64,000 nt of DNA from JADGRB01 sp963835825 (GTDB taxonomy: Bacteria > Myxococcota_A > Polyangia > Fen-1088), in NCBI GenBank assembly GCA_963835825.1, contig CAWIGZ010000002.1, positions 434,001 to 498,000 of the forward strand, written 5' to 3'. The notes below the pieces were generated by a model. It ran no database searches. It saw nothing but the letters and a program-made list of their open reading frames with translations, and was not told where the DNA came from. Shown here piece after piece: positions 1-7,486 of this stretch. The translations under genes and the position numbers were made by a program. Each line of letters opens with the position of its first letter. Position 1 is the stretch's first letter.

Positions 1-999
1 GATCGCGCGCCGACGCCGCTGTGGCAGCAGGTGCTGCTGCAGGAGTCGATCGCGCGGCTGTCGACCGAGGGGCGCGTCGGGCGTCCCGACGCCCGCTTTC
101 ATCCGTTCGTGGCCTTCGACCCCCGCCGCCAGCTCGAAGGGCCGCAGGCGGTGGTGCCGAAGCCGGGCGGGGCGCTGGCCGCGGCGGCGAAGGTGGCGCC
201 GATGGCGATGCCCATCCCGGTCCCGTCCGCCGCCAGCTCGGCGCTGGACCTCGTCCGCTACGCCATCGAGGCCGGCGGGTTCCTGGGCGTCAAGCTCTAC
301 CCTCCGGTCGGCTTCGCGCCCACCGACAACGTCCACCTTCGCCGGGATCTCCCGTTCGCCGCCGGGCTGGACGGGGCGCTCGACGCCCTCTACGTCTATT
401 GCGCCTCCGCCGAGGCGCCGATCCTCACGCACACCAGCGCCGCCAACGAATATGGCCTCGGGCTGCACCGGCTGGTTTCGCCCGAGCACTGGCGCCCGGT
501 GCTCGAGCGCCACCCGACGCTGCGTCTCAACTTCGGTCACTTCGGCCACGACTACGGCGTTCCGCAGACCGACGTGCCGGTGAAGACCGCCGATGCCTGG
601 ATCTACCAGGCCGCCGCGCTGATCGATCGCTACCCCAACGTCTACGCCGATCTCTCCAACTCGCCGCTGGTCTACGACCCCGCTTACGGCCGGCGGCTCT
701 GCGCGCTGCTGGCCGACGTGATGGCCCGCTATCCCAGGGTCCGGCGGCGCCTGATGTACGGCAGCGACTGGTGGCTGTCGGGGCTCGATCCCGAGGCGGC
801 CGCGGCGGTCGGTCAGTTCCGCGCCACGCTGGGCGGCCTGCTCGGCCCCGACGGTCTGACCGATTTGATGGGGCGCAACGCGCTCCGCTTCCTGGGGTTC
901 CTCGACGACGCCGGGCGGCCGCGCAGCGGAGCCGCGGCGGCGCGCCTGCGCCGGTTTTACGCCGGGCGGCCGCGGCCTGTCTGGCTGCCGCCCGGCTGA
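1..999 (+). CDS. amidohydrolase-family metal-dependent hydrolase (5' partial)
   Basis: The reading frame is open from the first base, so the true start lies upstream of the window; 332 codons are visible. The protein looks like the C-terminal part of an amidohydrolase-2 type TIM barrel: a GVKLYPPVGF segment, an ILTHTS strand with a possible metal-ligand His, FGHFGHD, and a late YGSDWW motif whose Asp is in the usual position of the catalytic metal-binding Asp. The family hydrolyses or decarboxylates varied cyclic or carboxylated substrates, and nothing here fixes the substrate. The N-terminal HxH ligands are outside the window. The next gene is convergent. Confidence 0.75.
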   Translation, partial: DRAPTPLWQQVLLQESIARLSTEGRVGRPDARFHPFVAFDPRRQLEGPQAVVPKPGGALAAAAKVAPMAMPIPVPSAASSALDLVRYAIEAGGFLGVKLYPPVGFAPTDNVHLRRDLPFAAGLDGALDALYVYCASAEAPILTHTSAANEYGLGLHRLVSPEHWRPVLERHPTLRLNFGHFGHDYGVPQTDVPVKTADAWIYQAAALIDRYPNVYADLSNSPLVYDPAYGRRLCALLADVMARYPRVRRRLMYGSDWWLSGLDPEAAAAVGQFRATLGGLLGPDGLTDLMGRNALRFLGFLDDAGRPRSGAAAARLRRFYAGRPRPVWLPPG

Positions 1000-1054
1000 G
1001 CGGTCTCAGCGGCCGCGCCGGCGCCCCCGGTAGCGCGATGTCGGCGCCGGAACG

Positions 1055-1873
1055 CTACCTCCTCTTGCCGTGCGGCGCGGCGGCCGGGGCCGGATGCGGC
1101 GCGGGCGGGGGCCCAGCGTGGCCGGGCGGCGGTCCGGCGTGGCCGGGCGGCGGGGCCCCGGCGGGATGAAACTCGGGCCCGCGTCCGCCGCCGGGACCGG
1201 GATGTCCCATCTCCCGGTGCTCCATCTCGCGGTGCTCCGCCTCCCGGTGCTCCATCTCCCGGTGCTCCATCCCTCCACGGCGCTCGACCCCCTCTCGGCG
1301 CTCCATCCCGCCCCGGTGCTCGAACCGCGGAGCTTCCCGCCAGCCCCCGGGAGGGGCGCCGGGGGCGCGGCGCCAGGCCGTGCTGTGCCCGGGATCGGCG
1401 CGCCAGTAGCGCGGCTCGTACCGCGGGCGCGCGTACCAGGCCGGCGAGATCCTCCCGCCACCGCCGTACGCGAACTCCCGGTACCCGTCGGGCCGCTGCC
1501 AGAAGCCGCGATAGTAGATCGGCTGCCCGTTCTCCCAGATGAACCGCGGCCCAAAGTAAGCCCACCCCGGCCGCGCCTGAACCCAGTAGCCGTTGTTCCA
1601 GCTCCAGTCGTAACCGGTCCAGTCCCAATACCCGTTGACCCAGGTGAATCCCCACCCCGGCGACGGCGGCCGGTACTCCGGGATCGGATCGGGCGGCAAC
1701 GTTTCGGGATACACGGTCGGCCCGGCCACGTAGGCCTGCGGCGTCGGGGCCCCGTATTGGGCATGGGCGGTACCGCCGAGGGCCAGCGTCATCACGACGC
1801 CGGCGACGGACAGGCAAGCGAGCTGTTTGAATCGCCAGGTCGCGGTCTGCGGGTTCATCGATGGTGTTCTCAT
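1055..1873 (-). CDS. secreted WXXGXW-repeat protein with charged repeat tail
   Basis: 272 aa. Positively charged N-terminus, hydrophobic segment (about residues 15-35) and an AHAQ cleavage-like site indicate export; an in-frame Met at residue 6 is a plausible alternative start. Residues about 70-130 contain repeated aromatic motifs (WVNGYWDW, WNNGYWVQ, WENGQP, RGFWQ), typical of the WXXGXW/YXWQP repeat proteins of Gram-negative envelopes, whose function is poorly known. The last 100 residues are low complexity: a run of Met-Glu-His-Arg-Glu type units, then Gly/Pro/His-rich GPPPGHA repeats, which could bind metals or polyanions (inference). It is divergent from the 72-aa frame and gltX region. 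Confidence 0.7.
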   Translation of the reverse strand: MRTPSMNPQTATWRFKQLACLSVAGVVMTLALGGTAHAQYGAPTPQAYVAGPTVYPETLPPDPIPEYRPPSPGWGFTWVNGYWDWTGYDWSWNNGYWVQARPGWAYFGPRFIWENGQPIYYRGFWQRPDGYREFAYGGGGRISPAWYARPRYEPRYWRADPGHSTAWRRAPGAPPGGWREAPRFEHRGGMERREGVERRGGMEHREMEHREAEHREMEHREMGHPGPGGGRGPEFHPAGAPPPGHAGPPPGHAGPPPAPHPAPAAAPHGKRR

Positions 1874-2298
1874 TGTTGTCCTCGTGGTGCTTGCTTACAG
1901 GGTCGCGCGATCACCCTGCTCTCCGGACGCCGCAGCGTCTGGGTGATCGAAAGAACTCAGTGCGGCGGGCCGCAGTTCGGCACCCGCGTCGTCCCGGCCA
2001 GAGTCGCTGTGGTGCTGAAGAGGTACAGCCCGTCTCTCGTCAGGTAGCGAACGTAACCGGTGCCTCCGAGTTCCCCGACGCTGGTTGCAATCGCTGCTGT
2101 GTGGGCCCCGCCGCCCACGGCAGCCTCGATCAGCGCGTCGCCATCCAGGAACCTCCACCGCGCGAACAGTCCCACAGGCGACGAACGGGATGCAAGCGGA
2201 CTGGAAGTAACCGAATGTAACTTCTTGGTCGAGACAGGAGGTGTCCCGCCCGGGGCGCTCCCCTCCCGGGGGGCCAGTCCGTGTTATGAACCCGGCGC
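1874..2298. other. intergenic region upstream of gltX
   Basis: 425 bp between the WXXGXW protein (minus) and gltX (plus). Apart from the doubtful 72-aa frame it holds no gene. A direct repeat GTAAC-N5-GTAAC lies near 2208-2222 and could be a regulator half-site pair. A GC-rich self-complementary stretch lies near 2245-2275, just before gltX. No tRNA is visible. Confidence 0.4.
1957..2175 (-). CDS. possible small hypothetical protein (72 aa)
   Basis: A 72-codon minus-strand frame in an otherwise empty 425-bp interval. The translation has protein-like composition, with a glycine-rich middle (AAVGGGAHTA) and an alternating hydrophobic stretch (GYVRYLTRDGLYLFST) that could form beta strands, ending in NCGPPH. 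No family is recognised and no strong ribosome binding site is visible. It could also be a remnant or chance frame. Confidence 0.3.
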   Translation of the reverse strand: MGLFARWRFLDGDALIEAAVGGGAHTAAIATSVGELGGTGYVRYLTRDGLYLFSTTATLAGTTRVPNCGPPH

Positions 2299-3756
2299 AT
2301 GTCGCCCCCGGTCAGAGTCCGCATCGCGCCGTCGCCGACCGGCGATCCGCACGTCGGCACCGCCTACATCGCGCTTTTCAACTACGCCTTCGCCAAGAAG
2401 CACGGCGGCAAGTTCGTGCTGCGGATCGAGGACACCGACCGGGCGCGCTCGACGGCGGCGTCGGAGGCGGCGATCTTGCGGGCGCTCGCCTGGGTGGGGC
2501 TCGCCTGGGACGAGGGGCCGGACATCGGCGGGCCGTTCGGTCCTTACCGGCAGTCGGAGCGGGCGGAGATCTACGCCGCGCACGCGGCCCAGCTGATCGC
2601 CAGCGGCGGCGCTTACCGCTGCTTCTGCACGGCGGAGCGGCTGGAGGCGGTGCGCAACGAGCAGCGGCGCCAGGCGCTCTTCGTCGGCTACGACGGCCTT
2701 TGCCGCGGTCTTCCGCGCGAGGAAGGCGCGCGGCGCGCGGCGGCCGGCGAGCCGTTCGTGGTGCGGATGGCCATGCCCCGCACCGGCGAGACGGTGTTCG
2801 TCGACAAGCTGCGCGGCGAGGTGAAGTTCGACAACGCGCAGATCGACGACCAGATCCTGCTCAAGACCGACGGCTTTCCGACCTACCACCTGGCCAACGT
2901 GGTCGACGATCACCTGATGGAGATCACCCACGTCATTCGCGCCGAGGAGTGGCTCTCGTCGACGCCCAAGCACGTCGTCCTCTACCAGTCGTTCGGCTGG
3001 CAGGCGCCCGAGTGGGTTCACATGCCGCTGCTGCGCAACGCCGACAAGTCGAAGATCTCCAAGCGCAAGAACCCCGTCTCGCTGGACTACTACCAGGACG
3101 CCGGGTTCCTGCCGGAGGCGCTGCTCAACTATCTCGGGACGATGGGCTGGTCGATCTCGGGCGACCGCGAGAAGTTCACGCTCGACGAGATGGTGGCGGC
3201 GTTCGACTTCGGCCGCGTCAGCCTGGGCGGACCGGTGTTCGATCTGGTGAAGCTGTCGGCGATGAACGCCGACTACCTGCGCGCGCTGCCCGACGCCGAG
3301 ATCGTCCGGCGGCTGCGGACCTGGCGCCTCTCCGACGAGAAGCTGGCCTCGCTGGTGCCTCTGGTGCGCGAGCGGATCCAGCGCCTCGACGAGTTCATCC
3401 CGCTCACCGACTTCTTCTTCTCGGGGGACATCGACTACGCCCCGGTGCAGAAGGAGCTGGCGCTCAAGAACCGCACGCCCAAGGACGTGATCGACGCGCT
3501 GACCGCCTTCGGCGAGGAGCTGGACGCCGCGCGCGACTTTTCGACCGCCGGCCTCGACGCGCTGGCGCGGGCCTTCGCCGAGAAATCCGGCTGGTCGACC
3601 AAGGAGCTCTTCATGCTCCTCCGCCTCGCCGCCACCGGCAAGAAGGCGACGCCGCCCCTGTTCGAGACCCTGGCCGTGCTCGGCCGGGAGCTCTGTCGCC
3701 GCCGCATCCGCCAATGCATCGCGTACATCAAGAAAATGCCGGCCCCCAAGGCCTGA
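2299..3756 (+). CDS. gltX: glutamyl-tRNA synthetase
   Basis: 485 aa, normal for bacterial GluRS. This class I aminoacyl-tRNA synthetase charges tRNA-Glu (and tRNA-Gln in organisms lacking GlnRS). The ATP-binding signature is seen as RIAPSPTGDPHVGTAY (residues 8-23; HVGT replaces HIGH) and the KMSKS-equivalent as DKSKISKRK (about 249-257). RIEDTDR and the catalytic-domain segment HVIRAEEWLSSTPKH are conserved, and a C-terminal helical anticodon-binding domain follows. The ATG at 2299 places the HIGH loop at the expected distance. hemW begins inside its 3' end in another frame, so the two are probably co-transcribed. Confidence 0.96.
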   Translation: MSPPVRVRIAPSPTGDPHVGTAYIALFNYAFAKKHGGKFVLRIEDTDRARSTAASEAAILRALAWVGLAWDEGPDIGGPFGPYRQSERAEIYAAHAAQLIASGGAYRCFCTAERLEAVRNEQRRQALFVGYDGLCRGLPREEGARRAAAGEPFVVRMAMPRTGETVFVDKLRGEVKFDNAQIDDQILLKTDGFPTYHLANVVDDHLMEITHVIRAEEWLSSTPKHVVLYQSFGWQAPEWVHMPLLRNADKSKISKRKNPVSLDYYQDAGFLPEALLNYLGTMGWSISGDREKFTLDEMVAAFDFGRVSLGGPVFDLVKLSAMNADYLRALPDAEIVRRLRTWRLSDEKLASLVPLVRERIQRLDEFIPLTDFFFSGDIDYAPVQKELALKNRTPKDVIDALTAFGEELDAARDFSTAGLDALARAFAEKSGWSTKELFMLLRLAATGKKATPPLFETLAVLGRELCRRRIRQCIAYIKKMPAPKA

Positions 3757-4979
3757 GCCGCCCGGGCGCCGCGGTCGACGTCTCGTCCGGGGCGTTGCGG
3801 GCCGGCGATCCGCTCGGCGTCTACGTTCATTTTCCCTTCTGCTCGGTCCGCTGCCCTTACTGCGACTTCGCCGTCGACGTCCGGACGGACATTCCCCATG
3901 ACGCCTATGCCGACGCGGTCGTCGCCGAGCTCGCGGCGCGGGCGTCGTGGTTCGACGGCGCGGGTCCGCTGGTCTCGATCTACTTCGGCGGCGGCACGCC
4001 CGGGCTCTGGCGGCCGGAGGCCCTCGGGCGGGTCATCGCGGCGGCGCGCCGAACGTTCGGGGCGACCGAGGCCGCCGCCCTGGAGATCACCGTCGAGGTC
4101 AACCCCGGCGAGACCGACGCCGCGCACTTGCGGGCCCTGCGCGGGCAGGGGGTCAACCGGCTGTCGATCGGGATCCAGGCGCTGGAAGATCGCCTGCTGG
4201 TGGCGCTCGGGCGCAATCACGACGCCGCCGCCGGTCCCGCCGCGGTCGCCGCGGCGCGCGCCGCCGGGTTCGACGACGTGTCGATCGATCTCATCTTCGG
4301 CGTCCCGGGGCAGTCGGTCGACGACTGGCGCCGCGCCGTCGCCGCCGCCGTCGCGCTCGCGCCCACGCACGTCTCGGCCTACGCGCTGACCATCGAGAGG
4401 GGGACGGTCTTCGGCTCGCGCGATCGGGCGGGCCAGCTGCCGCGGCCGGACGACGAGGCGGTGGCGGCGATGTTCGAGCACGCGCGCGCCGCGTTCGCCG
4501 CCGCCGGGCTGCCCCCCTACGAGGTCTCGAGCTACGCATCACCCGGCCGTCGCGCCCGCCACAACCAGCTCTACTGGTCGCTGGCGCCGTATCTCGGCGT
4601 GGGGGCGTCGGCGGCTTCGTTCCGGCCGCTCGGCGACGGCGGAGGCTGGCGCTTCTCCAACCCGCGCGCCACCGAGGTCTACCTGACCGCCGCCCGAACG
4701 GGCGGGGGGAGCCCGGCGGTCCGGCATGTCGAGCGGCGGACCGCCGCCGACCTCGAGAACGAGGCGATCTGGCTGGGCCTGCGCACGACCGACGGGATCG
4801 ACCGCGCGGCGCACCAGGCGCGCCACGGGCGCGATCCGCTGGCCGGGCGCGAGCCAGCGATCGCGTGGGCCACCGCCGCCGGCTGGCTGGTGGTCGACGC
4901 CGACCGCGTTCGATTGACGCCGGCCGGCGTGCTGTTCGCGGACGAGATCGCCGGCCGATTTTGGCGCGACGAAACTTGA
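3714..4979 (+). CDS. hemW: HemW-like radical SAM protein (coproporphyrinogen III oxidase-like)
   Basis: 421 aa from ATG 3714. Radical SAM core: the FPFCSVRCPYC motif (CxxxCxxC) ligates the 4Fe-4S cluster, followed by the glycine-rich IYFGGGTP, an EVNPGE strand and a SIGIQ segment, all typical of HemW/HemN-like proteins. HemW is regarded as a heme chaperone rather than a true coproporphyrinogen dehydrogenase; the length and C-terminal HemN-type domain fit HemW. The chosen ATG overlaps gltX by 43 bases. An in-frame TTG at 3795, just before LRAGDPLGVYVHFPFC, is a credible alternative because about 27 residues ahead of it look non-conserved. Confidence 0.88.
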   Translation: MHRVHQENAGPQGLSRPGAAVDVSSGALRAGDPLGVYVHFPFCSVRCPYCDFAVDVRTDIPHDAYADAVVAELAARASWFDGAGPLVSIYFGGGTPGLWRPEALGRVIAAARRTFGATEAAALEITVEVNPGETDAAHLRALRGQGVNRLSIGIQALEDRLLVALGRNHDAAAGPAAVAAARAAGFDDVSIDLIFGVPGQSVDDWRRAVAAAVALAPTHVSAYALTIERGTVFGSRDRAGQLPRPDDEAVAAMFEHARAAFAAAGLPPYEVSSYASPGRRARHNQLYWSLAPYLGVGASAASFRPLGDGGGWRFSNPRATEVYLTAARTGGGSPAVRHVERRTAADLENEAIWLGLRTTDGIDRAAHQARHGRDPLAGREPAIAWATAAGWLVVDADRVRLTPAGVLFADEIAGRFWRDET

Positions 4980-5001
4980 TGTTGGTGCATAGTCCGGAAA
5001 A

Positions 5002-5607
5002 ATGAAATTCGCTTTTCGAGGGCAGGGGGGCCTGGCGGGGGTGGCGCTGCTGCTGGCGGGGCTCTCTGCCTGCGGAAGCAGCTCGGGCAAGTGCACGTCG
5101 AACTGCCAGGCGGATGCGTCGGTCGACGTCACCGCGTCGCTCGACCACCCGGTCGGAAACGACGCGGCAGGTGCCGTCGACGTCCGGGCGGACGGCGCGC
5201 GCGACGGCATGGTCTCCGACGATGCGAAGGTCTCGGTCGACGGCGCCGTCGCCTGCGATCAGCCGATCGCCGCCGCCTGCGCGGCGACGGCCGACGCCGG
5301 CGCCTTCACGTTCCACTGCGCGGCGACCTACGCCGCCACCACCAGCAACGCTTACTTTTGCGGCCGCCCGCAGACCACGGTCCTCACCGAGATCTGTGGC
5401 GGCGACCGCGAGCTCATCGACACGAACAACGCCGGCACGGCCGAATACATCTACGTCTTCGACGGCGCGGGGAAGCTCTTCGCCATCAGCTACAGCTCCG
5501 GCGGGACCGTGCACTGCGTGGCGGGCCCCCAGGAGCTCGTCGCCCCGGCGGGCTGCGGCGCGCCGGCGCTGTTCACCTGCGCCGGCGACGGCGGCCACAG
5601 CGGCTGA
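5002..5607 (+). CDS. hypothetical lipoprotein
   Basis: 201 aa. Type II signal peptide with lipobox LSAC (Cys24), followed by an Asp/Ala-rich linker to about residue 90 of the kind common in Myxococcota surface lipoproteins. The C-terminal half is a small Cys-rich domain with about eight Cys (motifs FHCAATYA, YFCGRP, EICGGD, VHCVAGPQ), suggesting disulphides in the envelope or outside the cell. No family is recognised. It starts 22 bp after hemW and precedes two further envelope genes on the same strand. Confidence 0.7.
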   Translation: MKFAFRGQGGLAGVALLLAGLSACGSSSGKCTSNCQADASVDVTASLDHPVGNDAAGAVDVRADGARDGMVSDDAKVSVDGAVACDQPIAAACAATADAGAFTFHCAATYAATTSNAYFCGRPQTTVLTEICGGDRELIDTNNAGTAEYIYVFDGAGKLFAISYSSGGTVHCVAGPQELVAPAGCGAPALFTCAGDGGHSG

Positions 5608-5683
5608 GCCGCCAGTCAGCGCACGCGCGCGTCCGGTTCGCCCGGCAACTTTCAGTTCGCGCTATCATCTCGGGCCGAGCGCG

Positions 5684-7486
5684 ATGACGGGAGGTTCCCA
5701 AGGACTCTGGTCGTTTCCGCGACGCCGGCCGGGGCGCGCCATCGTTGCCAGCGTCTTCGCCTGCGCGCTCGGTGCCGCCGCCTGCGGCGGGGGCCAGCCG
5801 GCCGCGCGCGGCTTCGGATCGACCGAGCTCGAGCCGATCCGCGATTCGACGCTGGTCCTCGAGGGCCAGGGCGACCCCGGGGTTCTCATTTACGGCACGG
5901 GCGGCCCCGGGGGAGGCGTCCCCGCCAGCGCGAACTACTGGACGCTCAATCTGTCGACCGGAGCGGTGCAGGACTACGGGGCCCAGTTCCCGCCGTTTCC
6001 GCCGTCCCCGCCGCCGCCGCCGTCGCCCTACACCTGTACGACCAACTTGCCTGGCGTGGGGAGCACGTCCACGCTCCAGATCCTCGACAACGACACCGGC
6101 GCCGAGACCGACGTCGACGTCATCAGCTATGCGCAATGTCCGGGTCAGGACGGCAACCTGGTCGCGATCGTCCCCGGGCCGAGCGGTTTCCAGCTGTCGA
6201 CGGGGCCGTTCACCCAGCTCGCGCCGGTGCCGCTGGATTTGCAGATCGATGGCGTCTATTGGTGGAGCTTCGACCCGGCGACGAACGCGCCCACGGCCGT
6301 GACGGTGCAGGCGGCGTTGCCGTCAGCTCCCGACGAGATCGGCGTCTACACCGTGAATCTGAGCTCGGATGCGATCACCGAGAACATCCCGCCGGTGCCA
6401 GCCAGCGTCGGCTGGGCCACCGGGGCGACGCCCGCCGGTTCGTTGCAATCGACCGCGGTGACCTTGGCTCAGCCTATCAGGTTCGGTGATCACTACCTCT
6501 ACGCGCGGGCCATGAGCGACGGCGGCTTCACCGAGTTCGCGGGGCCGTACGCCTCGGAAACGCCCAGCGATCTGGCGCTGTTTCAGATTCCTGCCCAGGG
6601 AACGCTGGATTGGCCGCAGGGCATCAGCCTCACCCCTTCGAGCGACGGGAGCTACCGGTCCTTCCCGCCGCTGGTCAGCTGGCAGCTGACCGACGGGGCG
6701 GCCGGTCACGGCGAGCTCCTGGTGTGGGACGACGCCAATCGGCAGCTGATGTCCTGCCCGTCATCTCCGACGGCGAAGCTGGCGGGCGTCCGTTCGTCCG
6801 ACGGGAGCAAGGTCCTGTTCGTGACGCCGCAGTCGTGCTGCCAGTATTCGGGGTCGGGGCCGCTCAGCTTGCTGACGCTCGGAGATGGTCAGGCGAGCGC
6901 CAGCAGTTGCACGCCGCTCGCGGCGTCGAACGTGGTGACCGCCGCCTTCTCCCCGGACGGCACCGCCATGTTCTGGCTGGTCCAGCCGCCGACCGGCAAC
7001 ACGCAACTGTGGGTCGCCGCCGGCGACGGCAGCGGCGCCCACATGATCGGGGCGGGCCTGATGCAGAACGTTCACTTCGTCTTTCCCGGAACGGCCCAGG
7101 TGGAGTTGATCTTGAACGGCGATCTCGTCTGGTTCGACCTGCACGACAGCACCGTCCAGCTGCACTACATCGCCGAGGAGGTCTTCGAGGAGATCTACGA
7201 CCTCGGCATGGGCGGCTGGCTGATCACCGCCTACAACTACAGCACGCAAGCCGGCACGGCCACGCTGGGGCTCGTCAACCGCAACACCGGCGAAAAACGT
7301 GCGATTTCACCCGACGTCCCGCAGTTCCTGGTCCTTGCCGCCAGGGCCGACCCGGACGGCGGCGCCTTCCCCGATTCGTCGTCGAGCCGCGGCCTGGTCA
7401 CCGTCGTCTACGTGGTGCGCGGCCGCAACCCGTCGCCGCAGGACGGGATCTGGTCGGCGACGATCGCGACGGCCGATCTTCAGTGA
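5684..7486 (+). CDS. large lipoprotein, possible beta-propeller
   Basis: 600 aa. N-terminus with a basic region and a lipobox ending GAAAC (Cys34) predicts a lipid anchor. A proline-rich segment (FPPFPPSPPPPPSP) lies near residue 110. The remainder carries recurrent strand-turn motifs resembling TolB/WD40-like propeller blades (SSDGSKVLFV, SPDGTAMFWLV, NGDLVWFDLHD), so a sensor or ligand-binding surface protein is likely; no substrate can be named. The stop codon overlaps the GTG start of the TonB-dependent receptor by four bases, which implies translational coupling and a joint role, perhaps as receptor plus surface lipoprotein partner. Confidence 0.65.
   Translation: MTGGSQGLWSFPRRRPGRAIVASVFACALGAAACGGGQPAARGFGSTELEPIRDSTLVLEGQGDPGVLIYGTGGPGGGVPASANYWTLNLSTGAVQDYGAQFPPFPPSPPPPPSPYTCTTNLPGVGSTSTLQILDNDTGAETDVDVISYAQCPGQDGNLVAIVPGPSGFQLSTGPFTQLAPVPLDLQIDGVYWWSFDPATNAPTAVTVQAALPSAPDEIGVYTVNLSSDAITENIPPVPASVGWATGATPAGSLQSTAVTLAQPIRFGDHYLYARAMSDGGFTEFAGPYASETPSDLALFQIPAQGTLDWPQGISLTPSSDGSYRSFPPLVSWQLTDGAAGHGELLVWDDANRQLMSCPSSPTAKLAGVRSSDGSKVLFVTPQSCCQYSGSGPLSLLTLGDGQASASSCTPLAASNVVTAAFSPDGTAMFWLVQPPTGNTQLWVAAGDGSGAHMIGAGLMQNVHFVFPGTAQVELILNGDLVWFDLHDSTVQLHYIAEEVFEEIYDLGMGGWLITAYNYSTQAGTATLGLVNRNTGEKRAISPDVPQFLVLAARADPDGGAFPDSSSSRGLVTVVYVVRGRNPSPQDGIWSATIATADLQ

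Noticed and set aside
2208..2222. GTAAC-N5-GTAAC as a defined regulator site
   Set aside because: Only one instance, no known regulator match, and such short repeats arise by chance.
2241..3713. Long open frame upstream of hemW
   Set aside because: It overlaps gltX completely in another frame and has Arg/Ala-rich shadow composition; only the part from 3714 has radical SAM similarity.
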